A stretch of 64,000 nucleotides of DNA from Corynebacterium pseudotuberculosis. Its GTDB lineage: Bacteria; Actinomycetota; Actinomycetes; Mycobacteriales; Mycobacteriaceae. Shown piece after piece: positions 57,030-64,000 of the stretch. Every line of letters begins with the position of its first letter. Position 1 is the first letter of the stretch. The stretch lies in the NCBI RefSeq assembly GCF_002155265.1, contig NZ_CP021251.1:1054001-1118000 (forward strand). The letters are read 5' to 3'. The position numbers and the translations under genes are program-made. The notes beneath the pieces are model-generated. The model did no database searches, was not told the DNA's origin, and saw only the letters and a list, made by a program, of their open reading frames with translations.

Positions 57030-57454
57030 CCCGCTCTTCCGATGATGGAATCGAATACGGACCGCTCGGTCCTGGGCGCGAGCCAGCCAAGGACCCGATG
57101 AAGGGGCTACGCGGTGTTATGGCTGGGACCATGATGATGCAGGCCATCTCTTTCTACCTGGTGCTTACCGTTATTTTGCGCGTTGATAACGGCATCCACT
57201 GGACAACCTTTAACTGGGGATATGTCACCGCTGTATCCACGGCGATGCTCATACTGTCTTTCCTGCAAAAGAAACGTTGGGCCCTGAAAGCAAATATTGG
57301 GATTCAGGTTTTTGCCCTCGCCGGATTTGTTGTACACATTTCCATGGGCATCATGGCCATCATTTATATTGCTGTGTGGTGGTACCTGCTGTATCTTCGC
57401 AAAAATCTCATTGAGAGAATGAAGCGCGGGTTACTCACCACTCAGCATCTTTAA
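57026..57454 (+). CDS. DUF4233 membrane protein
   Basis: A 142-residue protein with about four membrane segments, the DUF4233 family that follows folC in many actinobacteria (Rv2446c). Its start overlaps the folC stop (ATGA). Function unknown. Confidence 0.88.
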   Translation: MTRSSDDGIEYGPLGPGREPAKDPMKGLRGVMAGTMMMQAISFYLVLTVILRVDNGIHWTTFNWGYVTAVSTAMLILSFLQKKRWALKANIGIQVFALAGFVVHISMGIMAIIYIAVWWYLLYLRKNLIERMKRGLLTTQHL

Positions 57455-57495
57455 CCCCCGTGGGGAAACCAAGCAGGTTTCTACCGCGGGGTTTT
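57450..57495. terminator. Bidirectional terminator between DUF4233 and OCD genes
   Basis: Arms AACCCCCGTGG and TACCGCGGGGTT pair well between convergent genes. Confidence 0.6.
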
Positions 57496-58431
57496 CTCCA
57501 TCATTCCGGTAGCAACCGCAAGGTCTTGCCAACTCATTCCAGTACCTTTGAAAATACGTGGATGTTGCGTGTCTGGATGTGCCGTACCGGCCACCAGACT
57601 GCGGAGATCAACAAGGCGCTCTTTAGTGAGGTGCCCTTCCTCGATAGCCATGATCACATCGCCAGCTTCACGCAGTGCGGTGGCAACATCTTCTACAACT
57701 ACGTAAGCGTTCTGGAATAGGTCGCCGGGGAGCTCGCGAGCATCTGGCTCATGCGAACCCATCGCTACGATAACGGCGTGGTCTGGTACGTCTGCGGCCT
57801 CAAATAATGGCGTGCGTGCAGAGGTTGCGCACACAATGATGTCTGCTGTCCGGACATCCGCAGCATCACCAGCACGCGCCGGTATGCCCTTTTCCTGCAT
57901 TTTCCCCACGGAGGACGCAACTGTGTCCGAGTTGCGGCCGACAATTGCTACGTCGGAAAGCGTGCACAGAGCAGCAAAGGCTTCCACGTGCCCTAGGCCT
58001 TGGGGGCCAGTGCCAAATACTACGAGGCGGCGGGGGCTGGCGGATTCTTGCGGCGTGAGTAGCAGTTCGGCAGCTAGAGCAGACACCGCTGGTGTGCGCA
58101 AGGTGGTGAGAGCTTGGCCGTCTATAAGCGCGCAGATCTGCAGAGTTTCTGGCTCCATCAGCACATAGGTTGCGTGAATGCGGGGAAGTCCTCGCTGAGC
58201 GTTGCCGGGGGCAAGTGAGGCGATTTTTGTGCCGGCCCAGCCATCGATGACCGAAGGCATCACAAGGAGTTGGCCTGCGGGCGTCGGAAGAATGAGACGG
58301 GCGGGGTCCTCTGAGGGATCAAAAGACGTGCTGAGCGCGCGTCGAAGCAAATCGCGAGCTTTGCTCGGAGATATAAGACGCTCAACGTCTGCGGCAGTAA
58401 AGACGCGCGGTTGGCTGGGAACATTTACCAT
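57481..58431 (-). CDS. Ornithine cyclodeaminase / mu-crystallin family protein
   Basis: A 316-residue NAD(P)-binding protein: Rossmann motif VFGTGPQGLGHVEAF and the substrate segment IHATYVLMEPETL. Family members include ornithine cyclodeaminase, alanine dehydrogenase-like and ketimine reductase enzymes; the exact substrate cannot be set. It is a stand-alone gene on the minus strand inside an otherwise plus-strand block, not part of the conserved valS-ndk gene order. Confidence 0.85.
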   Translation of the reverse strand: MVNVPSQPRVFTAADVERLISPSKARDLLRRALSTSFDPSEDPARLILPTPAGQLLVMPSVIDGWAGTKIASLAPGNAQRGLPRIHATYVLMEPETLQICALIDGQALTTLRTPAVSALAAELLLTPQESASPRRLVVFGTGPQGLGHVEAFAALCTLSDVAIVGRNSDTVASSVGKMQEKGIPARAGDAADVRTADIIVCATSARTPLFEAADVPDHAVIVAMGSHEPDARELPGDLFQNAYVVVEDVATALREAGDVIMAIEEGHLTKERLVDLRSLVAGTAHPDTQHPRIFKGTGMSWQDLAVATGMMEKTPR

Positions 58432-58525
58432 GTTTTCTCCTTAAAACATTTGCATTATTTTGGGGAGATCTTTTCCAGGGCACCAAACTACTTGGTTTTG
58501 TGTGGGATTGGCTAGAGTGTGTTGC

Positions 58526-58936
58526 ATGAGTGAACGTACCTTGATTCTGATCAAGCCGGACGGCGTCGAGCGCGGGCTGGTCGGAGAGATCATCGCCCGC
58601 ATTGAGCGCAAAGGCCTTAAGCTCAGCGCATTAGATCTACGCGTTGCGGATACTGAGACAGCTGAAAAGCACTATGCAGAGCATGCAGATAAGCCATTCT
58701 TTGGTGAGCTTGTTAAGTTCATCACGTCCGCACCTTTAGTGGCCGGAGTTGTTGAGGGACCGCGTGCTATTGAGGCTTGGCGTCAGCTCGCCGGAGGTAC
58801 CGATCCTGTATCCAAGGCTACTCCTGGAACCATCCGTGGGGACTTTGCCCTTGAGATGTCAGCCAATGTTGTCCACGGCTCTGATTCCCCTGAGTCCGCA
58901 GAGCGCGAGATTGGTATTTGGTTCCCCAACCTCTAA
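58526..58936 (+). CDS. ndk: Nucleoside diphosphate kinase
   Basis: A 136-residue kinase that balances NTP pools. [17 protein letters not shown] at the N terminus and phospho-acceptor His117 in [12 protein letters not shown] are diagnostic. ATG 58526 gives the family length. Orthologue of Rv2445c. Confidence 0.96.
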   Translation: MSERTLILIKPDGVERGLVGEIIARIERKGLKLSALDLRVADTETAEKHYAEHADKPFFGELVKFITSAPLVAGVVEGPRAIEAWRQLAGGTDPVSKATPGTIRGDFALEMSANVVHGSDSPESAEREIGIWFPNL

Positions 58937-58973
58937 AGCGTGGTCCCCTGGGAGGCTTTAGCGTCTGGAAAGA

Positions 58974-59003
58974 AAGAACCGGCTACTCTGTGCCGGTTCT
59001 TCG
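58974..59003. terminator. Terminator of ndk
   Basis: Arms AAGAACCGGC and GCCGGTTCTT, convergent position with the next gene. Confidence 0.7.
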
Positions 59004-59036
59004 TTCTTTTGGAGGGCATATCCGCGGTGTATCCCA

Positions 59037-59723
59037 CTAGGTCGCGTTGGCTGTTTGGTCGCGCACGGCGAGGGCACAGCCGATGGGGGTGAGCTCTACA
59101 TACCATCCCTCTGGGTCTGCGGGGGATAAACCGGTGAAAACGGTGAGGATGCGGGCGTCGATAAGCTGATGCGCTGCAGGGGTGAGGTCTTCCATAGGGA
59201 TACCTGAGACCTTGGCTAAACTGCCGAGTTGAGCTCGCGAGCCATCTGTGGCGCCGACAGCAGCTAGAAGTTCTATGATTTTCGCTTCCGCATGCGTAAG
59301 TGACGGGAGATTTTCCATAGCCGCAGGGTCGGCATTTCTGCCATGCTGCGTAATCAGGTCTTTTCCTTTACGCGAAGAGGCTGTGATGTTTGATATCAGG
59401 AACGGCGCGAGTGCCGTGCATATAAGGAATGTGATAGCCGGGTGGAAATCCCACAATAAGAAAACACTGACTACGGGAAAGACGGAAAATCCTACCAAGC
59501 CCCCGCGCATTGCTCGATCCGCAGCATTATTGCTGACGTTGTCGATACGAATTTTATAAAGTGTGTAGCACGGATGATTAAGGATCCTAGAGAATAACAA
59601 TGCTAGAAGAGCAATGAGTCCCGCCGCCCACAACCATTGCCCATAGATATAGAGGGTTGCTATCGCGCCGGCGCCTAATGAACCCGCACAATAGTGCCAC
59701 CATGGTGGGCTAGAACAGAACAT
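59037..59723 (-). CDS. Conserved membrane protein with C-terminal winged-helix-like domain
   Basis: A 228-residue protein. Residues about 10-45 and 75-115 hold four membrane segments; from about 145 the sequence (LTHAEAKIIELLAAVGATDGSR ... HQLIDARILTVF) looks like a winged-helix or transcription-factor-like domain on the cytoplasmic side. Not recognised as a named family. It could be a membrane-linked regulator; this is inference. Confidence 0.7.
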   Translation of the reverse strand: MFCSSPPWWHYCAGSLGAGAIATLYIYGQWLWAAGLIALLALLFSRILNHPCYTLYKIRIDNVSNNAADRAMRGGLVGFSVFPVVSVFLLWDFHPAITFLICTALAPFLISNITASSRKGKDLITQHGRNADPAAMENLPSLTHAEAKIIELLAAVGATDGSRAQLGSLAKVSGIPMEDLTPAAHQLIDARILTVFTGLSPADPEGWYVELTPIGCALAVRDQTANAT

Positions 59724-60147
59724 GGGACCACCGTCTTTGATAGGGGGACAGGAATGCTGCGAAAAATGCAGTCAATATAACAGCATAGTGTTGGCATGCA
59801 TGTGAGAGCAGGGAATAGCATATGTGCTATTGGGGTGGCTGGGTTATTTGGGGGACTGCCTCGCCCATGTTTGGCTGTTGGTATGTCAGAATGAACAGCG
59901 TGGGTGCAATCGTTCGCTTCACCCGTGGTTGTGAGAAGTACATCGTGGGGTGCCCCATGTATAGCACAGCCGCGGCGTGTAAAACGCTGAGCTAGTCCCA
60001 TAGAAGAACGAAGCTTTATAACTAAAATCGAGTCCCTGCATGTCTGTGCGGCGGCGACGAACTGCGTATTTGGCGGAAACGCTGGCAGGTTGTCAGCGCC
60101 CGGATTGTGGCAGTGAGATGGCGAAGAGACATTTGAGGAGAAGATTC
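59724..60147. other. Divergent intergenic region upstream of rne
   Basis: 424 bases. The rne frame is open from 60040, but the 36 codons before GTG 60148 look non-coding. No RNase E 5' UTR hairpin of the E. coli type is obvious. Confidence 0.45.
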
Positions 60148-63100
60148 GTGGCTGAAGAGACCACAAAAAAGGTGCCTGCGCGTCGGGCGACACGAAAGAC
60201 CGCGACGCGAAAGACCGCTGAGGATACTGCTACGCAGGATACGGTGGTGCCTGTTGATCGTGATGCGATCGGCGACCGGATTAGGGTGCATGCGCTGGCT
60301 AAATTAGCGTCGGTAAGTTCACGTGAACTCATCGCTACTCTTGCCACACTAGGGCTTACTAAGGTTGCGCAGTCGACGCTGACCCGCGAAGAAGCCCTGA
60401 AGCTACTCGACGCCCACCACATCGACAGCTACTCAGCCGAAGAAAAGCTGCGCCACCGGGTGGAAAAGAATGTGGAAAATGAGATCCACCAGATCGAAGA
60501 AAAAGTCGAGCGTGAGCTTAACCCTGATGCTGAGGCCGCCAAGCTCGATGATCCGGAGGAATCCGAGAAGCTGCGCCGACGAATAGAAAAGAATGTGGAA
60601 AATGAGATCCACCAGATCGAAGAAAAAGTCGAGCGTGAACTGCAAGACCGAGAGGCAGTGCGCGAGGAAGACCACCAGGATTCTTCTGAAAACGCAGTAG
60701 CAGAAGATACGATCGTAGTAATCATCGAGGACGAGGCAGCGGAGCTTCTTTCAGATATCGAGCCAGAGATCACGCCCGCTCCGGGACTGTCTGCCCCGGC
60801 TTTCCCCACGCCACTGTTCATTGCGCCGACGCCAGCGGAAGAACTGGAAAGCAACGTCGATGACTCTGTTGAGGATGATGAGGAGTCGGCGCAGTCTCGT
60901 CGTCGCCGCCGCGGTCGCCGAGGCACGGGGAGAGGAAAGCGAACTGATTCTGAGGATTCCTTCTCTGAGGATCTCGAGGAATCCCCGAACAGTGAAGACG
61001 CTGGTGAGGAAAAGACCGAGGAACTGATCACCGAACCGGTAGGGATCAAAGGGTCTACGCGCCTGGAAGCGCAGCGTCGTCGTCGTGCGGAGATGCGAGA
61101 AGAATCGCGGAATAAACGGCATATCGTTTCAGAAGCAGAATTCTTGGCGCGCCGGGAATCTGTAAAGCGCACCATGATTGTGCGGGAACGCGAGCGGAGT
61201 GATCATCCTGGAGTAGTGACCCAGGTGGGCGTTTTAGAAGACGATCTACTAGTTGAGCACTTTGTTACCAGCGATACGCAGTCCTCAATGATCGGAAACA
61301 TATATTTGGGACGCGTCCAAAATGTGCTGCCCAGCATGGAGGCCGCATTTATCGATATTGGAAAAGGCCGCAATGGCGTTCTCTATGCGGGCGAAGTGGA
61401 CTGGCGTGCCGCAGGCTTAGGAGGCCGGGGGCGGCGTATTGAGCAGGCCCTCAAGTCCGGCGATCAGGTGCTTGTTCAGGTATCCAAAGATCCCGCAGGC
61501 CACAAGGGTGCGCGGTTGACCACCCAGATTTCTTTCGCAGGGCGTTACCTGGTGTACGTGCCTAACGGGCGCACCGCGGGTATTTCTCGCAAGCTTCCTG
61601 CTCCAGAGCGGACGCGCTTGAAGAATATCCTCAAAGAGGTTGTGCCTAAAGACGGCGGAGCTATCATCCGTACCGCTGCGGAAAATGTCTCTGCGGAGGC
61701 TATCGCTGCGGACGTGAATCGGTTGCACAAGCTGTGGAATCAGATTCAAGAGCTCACGGAGAAGGAGAAAAACTCCAAGGGTGCTAAGCCTGTCACCATG
61801 TATGAAGAGCCCAACATGTTGGTGAAGGTGGTGCGTGATCTTTTCAACGAGGACTTCTCGGAGCTAATTGTCGACGGCGACCGTGCTTGGAATACCGTTC
61901 ACGCCTATATCCAGTCAGTAGCTCCTGAGCTACAGGATCGCCTGATTAAGTTTGATCGGGAAGCCCACGAGGATCGCGATGCGTTTGAAGTGCACCGCGT
62001 AGATGAACAGCTGCACAAGGCCTTGTCGCGGAAAGTGTGGCTTCCCTCTGGCGGAACCTTAGTGATCGACCGTACAGAAGCTATGACAGTCATTGACGTG
62101 AACACCGGGAAGTTCACGGGTTCTGGCGGCAATCTTGAAGAAACGGTAACTCGTAATAACCTTGAGGCTGCAGAAGAAATCGTTAGACAGATGCGGTTGC
62201 GCGATCTTGGCGGCATGATCGTGGTGGACTTCATTGACATGGCCCTTTCAGAAAACCAGGATCTAGTGTTGCGTCGACTCACCGAGGCACTAGGCCGTGA
62301 CCGGACGCGTCACCAGATTTCTGAGGTGACGTCGTTAGGCCTGGTGCAAATGACTCGAAAGCGTCTTGGCACGGGCTTGCTAGAGACTTTTGCCACCGAA
62401 TGCGAGCATTGCGAGGGCCGTGGAGTCATCATTCACGATGACCCCGTGGAACAAAGCGTTTCGGATGCCGCTATTGAGAAGTCCTCGCGCGCACGTTCCG
62501 GAAAGGCTAAGGCAGCTCGAAAACATGGGGTTGCTCATCAAGATCCGGCGCAGCATCCTGCTGCTATAGCAATGCAGCATCATGAGGAGGCTGGCTCTGC
62601 CGCTGGTTCCAATACCTCTGACGCCAGCACTGCTGACACCAGCCTTGCTGCTGATACTCGAACCAGCATTGATGATCTTGCCGCAGCTGTGGTGATCGAT
62701 GACGTAGAGCTTGAGAAGGTCGTGGACTCCGTGGCGAGTGACGTTGCGGAACCTGGTTTGCTGGAGCCATCCAAGGAGAAGAAGGGGCGCAGAAGGCGTC
62801 GCGGCTTGCGCAATTCTAAGCGAAAGGACAGGGGAGCAGCGGACGATGTTATGGACATCGTCGACGCGGCTTTGGACCGAGCTTTTACAGAAGATCCAGA
62901 CGAGCCCTCAGGTGCCGATCATCTGCCGCTATCGGGTAATAAGCTCAGCCGCAGCACTACTTCTGTGACCTACGAGGAAGCGCTGGCAGCGTTTGAGAAT
63001 TCTCCGCGTAGAAAACGTGCGGTGCGTGGAAACTCCGTATCGGATCATGCGCCAAAACCGGAGGATTTTAAGCGTATCGACGTCACCGAGGGCGCCGAAG

Positions 63101-63552
63101 AAGACACGTTTGCAAGCGAAGCTTCTGAGGAGACCTATTCAGGTAGCCGCCGCTCACGCCGCGTGGCCAGGAAACAGGGAGAAACGCGGAAGGCCGTGGA
63201 GAACCCAACGCAATCAGAGGCTGCGGACGATACCGACTCGACGGGTAATGTGAAGATAGATTCTCTACGCGGGAGGCGCCGGCGTGCCGTGCGCAGGAGG
63301 TTCCAAGAAACAAATCTTGCTCCATCAGTCGTTGAGACTGCGGAAGAAGAATCGACGGCGAAGGGTCGACGCCGTCGGCGTGCCGTGCGTAAAACCGTGG
63401 TGAAAGCGCCCCGTAAGGCTGTTATCGGTGAGGAATCTTCCGGTGTGTACGTGAAAGATGAGACGGTGCCGGAAACGCGCGAGGCATCATCTGCGGGCCG
63501 AGGGCGGCGACGCGTGGCGCGTCGGGTGCGCACGGCGACAAAGAGAAACTAA
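60148..63552 (+). CDS. rne: Ribonuclease E/G
   Basis: A 1134-residue endoribonuclease. The catalytic core is central, as in mycobacteria: S1 domain from about residue 378, catalytic aspartates Asp650 (VIDVNTGKFTG) and Asp694 (VVDFIDM), and the zinc link CEHC (Cys752, Cys755). Long N- and C-terminal arms are rich in Arg, Glu and Ser and probably form the scaffold for RNA and partner enzymes. The N-terminal arm holds a recent duplication (residues about 105-123 and 146-164). GTG 60148 has AGGAGA at good spacing. Orthologue of Rv2444c. Confidence 0.95.
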   Translation: MAEETTKKVPARRATRKTATRKTAEDTATQDTVVPVDRDAIGDRIRVHALAKLASVSSRELIATLATLGLTKVAQSTLTREEALKLLDAHHIDSYSAEEKLRHRVEKNVENEIHQIEEKVERELNPDAEAAKLDDPEESEKLRRRIEKNVENEIHQIEEKVERELQDREAVREEDHQDSSENAVAEDTIVVIIEDEAAELLSDIEPEITPAPGLSAPAFPTPLFIAPTPAEELESNVDDSVEDDEESAQSRRRRRGRRGTGRGKRTDSEDSFSEDLEESPNSEDAGEEKTEELITEPVGIKGSTRLEAQRRRRAEMREESRNKRHIVSEAEFLARRESVKRTMIVRERERSDHPGVVTQVGVLEDDLLVEHFVTSDTQSSMIGNIYLGRVQNVLPSMEAAFIDIGKGRNGVLYAGEVDWRAAGLGGRGRRIEQALKSGDQVLVQVSKDPAGHKGARLTTQISFAGRYLVYVPNGRTAGISRKLPAPERTRLKNILKEVVPKDGGAIIRTAAENVSAEAIAADVNRLHKLWNQIQELTEKEKNSKGAKPVTMYEEPNMLVKVVRDLFNEDFSELIVDGDRAWNTVHAYIQSVAPELQDRLIKFDREAHEDRDAFEVHRVDEQLHKALSRKVWLPSGGTLVIDRTEAMTVIDVNTGKFTGSGGNLEETVTRNNLEAAEEIVRQMRLRDLGGMIVVDFIDMALSENQDLVLRRLTEALGRDRTRHQISEVTSLGLVQMTRKRLGTGLLETFATECEHCEGRGVIIHDDPVEQSVSDAAIEKSSRARSGKAKAARKHGVAHQDPAQHPAAIAMQHHEEAGSAAGSNTSDASTADTSLAADTRTSIDDLAAAVVIDDVELEKVVDSVASDVAEPGLLEPSKEKKGRRRRRGLRNSKRKDRGAADDVMDIVDAALDRAFTEDPDEPSGADHLPLSGNKLSRSTTSVTYEEALAAFENSPRRKRAVRGNSVSDHAPKPEDFKRIDVTEGAEEDTFASEASEETYSGSRRSRRVARKQGETRKAVENPTQSEAADDTDSTGNVKIDSLRGRRRRAVRRRFQETNLAPSVVETAEEESTAKGRRRRRAVRKTVVKAPRKAVIGEESSGVYVKDETVPETREASSAGRGRRRVARRVRTATKRN
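60463..60638 (+). repeat. Direct repeat in rne: 53-bp identical units 123 bp apart
   Basis: Units 60463-60515 and 60586-60638 are identical in DNA; both encode EKNVENEIHQIEEKVERE. Identity at silent positions means the copy is recent or kept by recombination. Confidence 0.9.
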
Positions 63553-63728
63553 CGTATTTGTTTTTTCCGAGCTGTTAAGGGTAGTCTTTGACAGTCGCTG
63601 TTTTAAGGCGATCTACTATGTGTATGTCCTGTATCGAGAGGTCGATTTATCGCCTCACTCAATGCGGGGCGAGATATTAAACGTGAGTGGATGCCTTAGA
63701 GCAGAAATGTAATCACGTAAGTCCAATT

Positions 63729-63755
63729 CAGATGCTTCAGTTTTTGAGGCGTCTG
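63729..63755 (+). promoter_or_regulatory. Leader hairpin before rplU
   Basis: Arms CAGATGCTTCA (63729-63739) and TGAGGCGTCTG (63745-63755) pair with two wobbles, about 30 bases before the rplU start. Could be part of an autoregulatory leader for L21. Tentative. Confidence 0.35.
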
Positions 63756-63786
63756 AGCCGAGTATCAGATAAGGGGTAGCCCTCGT

Positions 63787-64000
63787 ATGTACGCGATCGT
63801 CAAGACCGGCGGCAAGCAGTACAAGGTTGCCGAAGGTGACTTCGTCAAGGTCGAGAAGATCGAGGGTGAGCCGGGTTCGTCCGTGGCTCTCACCCCCGTC
63901 CTGCTCGTCGATGGCGCTAATGTGACCACAAAGGCAGCTGACCTTGCTAAGGTGAGCGTCAATGCTGAGATCGTCGAGCACACCAAAGGCCCGAAGATCA
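63787..64000 (+). CDS. rplU: 50S ribosomal protein L21, 3' end outside window
   Basis: The first 71 codons read as L21 ([20 protein letters not shown] at the N terminus and [10 protein letters not shown]). ATG 63787 with AAGGGG upstream. It follows rne as Rv2442c does; rpmA should be next beyond the window. Confidence 0.95.
   Translation, partial: MYAIVKTGGKQYKVAEGDFVKVEKIEGEPGSSVALTPVLLVDGANVTTKAADLAKVSVNAEIVEHTKGPKI

Noticed and set aside
60463..60638. CRISPR-like repeat
   Set aside because: Only two long units within a coding gene, in frame; a gene-internal duplication.
60429..61175. Long minus-strand frame inside rne, rich in Ser and Arg
   Set aside because: Antisense shadow of the Glu/Arg-rich rne arm; low complexity mirrors the codons of the real gene.

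Overview
The window is a 64 kb piece of an actinobacterial chromosome, almost certainly Corynebacterium. Moderate GC, a mycothiol-dependent DsbA-like reductase, paired clpP1-clpP2, a group II truncated globin and a gene order that follows the Mycobacterium tuberculosis chromosome all point there. From memory of that genome, the backbone matches Rv2521-Rv2520c-Rv2518c-Rv2511 on the left (bcp, DUF3618 protein, LdtMt2-type L,D-transpeptidase, orn). On the right it matches Rv2478c-Rv2477c-Rv2475c-Rv2474c, glbO, pepN, Rv2466c, rpiB, tig, clpP1P2, clpX, valS-folC-Rv2446c-ndk-rne-rplU. The C. diphtheriae/ulcerans/pseudotuberculosis group is my best guess for the species; this is inference, not a search result.

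Layout: 1-8.7 kb holds small metabolic and envelope genes (bcp, mhuD-type heme oxygenase, pncA, two MDR reductases, L,D-transpeptidase, DapA-family aldolase, orn, an SDR) with tRNA-Lys and tRNA-His. 8.9-16.2 kb has a secreted subtilase, tRNA-Arg, ybdD-cstA and a CopD-CtaG fusion. 16.3-18.0 kb is a two-gene ABC exporter with a palindromic operator over its promoter. 18.0-29.1 kb is the accessory highlight. 29.7-50 kb is conserved backbone (ssb-like, ettA, thioesterase, globin, a frameshifted mscS, pepN, rpiB, pirin, tRNA-Gly, tRNA-Pro, tig, clpP1P2, a fused pabA-pabB-pabC, clpX). 50-64 kb has a TetR regulator, mdh, valS-folC-DUF4233, an ornithine cyclodeaminase homologue, ndk, rne and the start of rplU.

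The main discovery is a compact RiPP (ribosomally made, modified peptide) operon on the minus strand. In transcription order it encodes an ocin-ThiF-like partner protein, a YcaO cyclodehydratase with a C-terminal PxPxP motif, a SagB-type FMN azoline dehydrogenase, a LanB glutamylation protein, a LanB-type elimination protein, a membrane M50 metalloprotease with an N-terminal PqqD-like domain, a 58-residue precursor peptide I found by reading the gap at 19544-19720, and a second YcaO. The last 18 residues of the precursor are all Cys, Ser or Thr except one Ile. Together these genes can install azoles and dehydroamino acids. No second SpaB_C-type protein that could act as the pyridine-forming cycloaddase is visible, so the product is either a goadsporin-like linear azole/dehydroalanine peptide or a thiopeptide whose cycloaddase is elsewhere. 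The convergent ABC exporter is the obvious candidate for export or immunity.

Other items: a 56-bp perfect palindrome behind the subtilase, a strong hairpin between the RiPP precursor and the last YcaO, a recent 53-bp duplication inside rne, a one-base frameshift in mscS, and a ClgR-like dyad before clpP1. All family assignments come from reading motifs; no database search was run.
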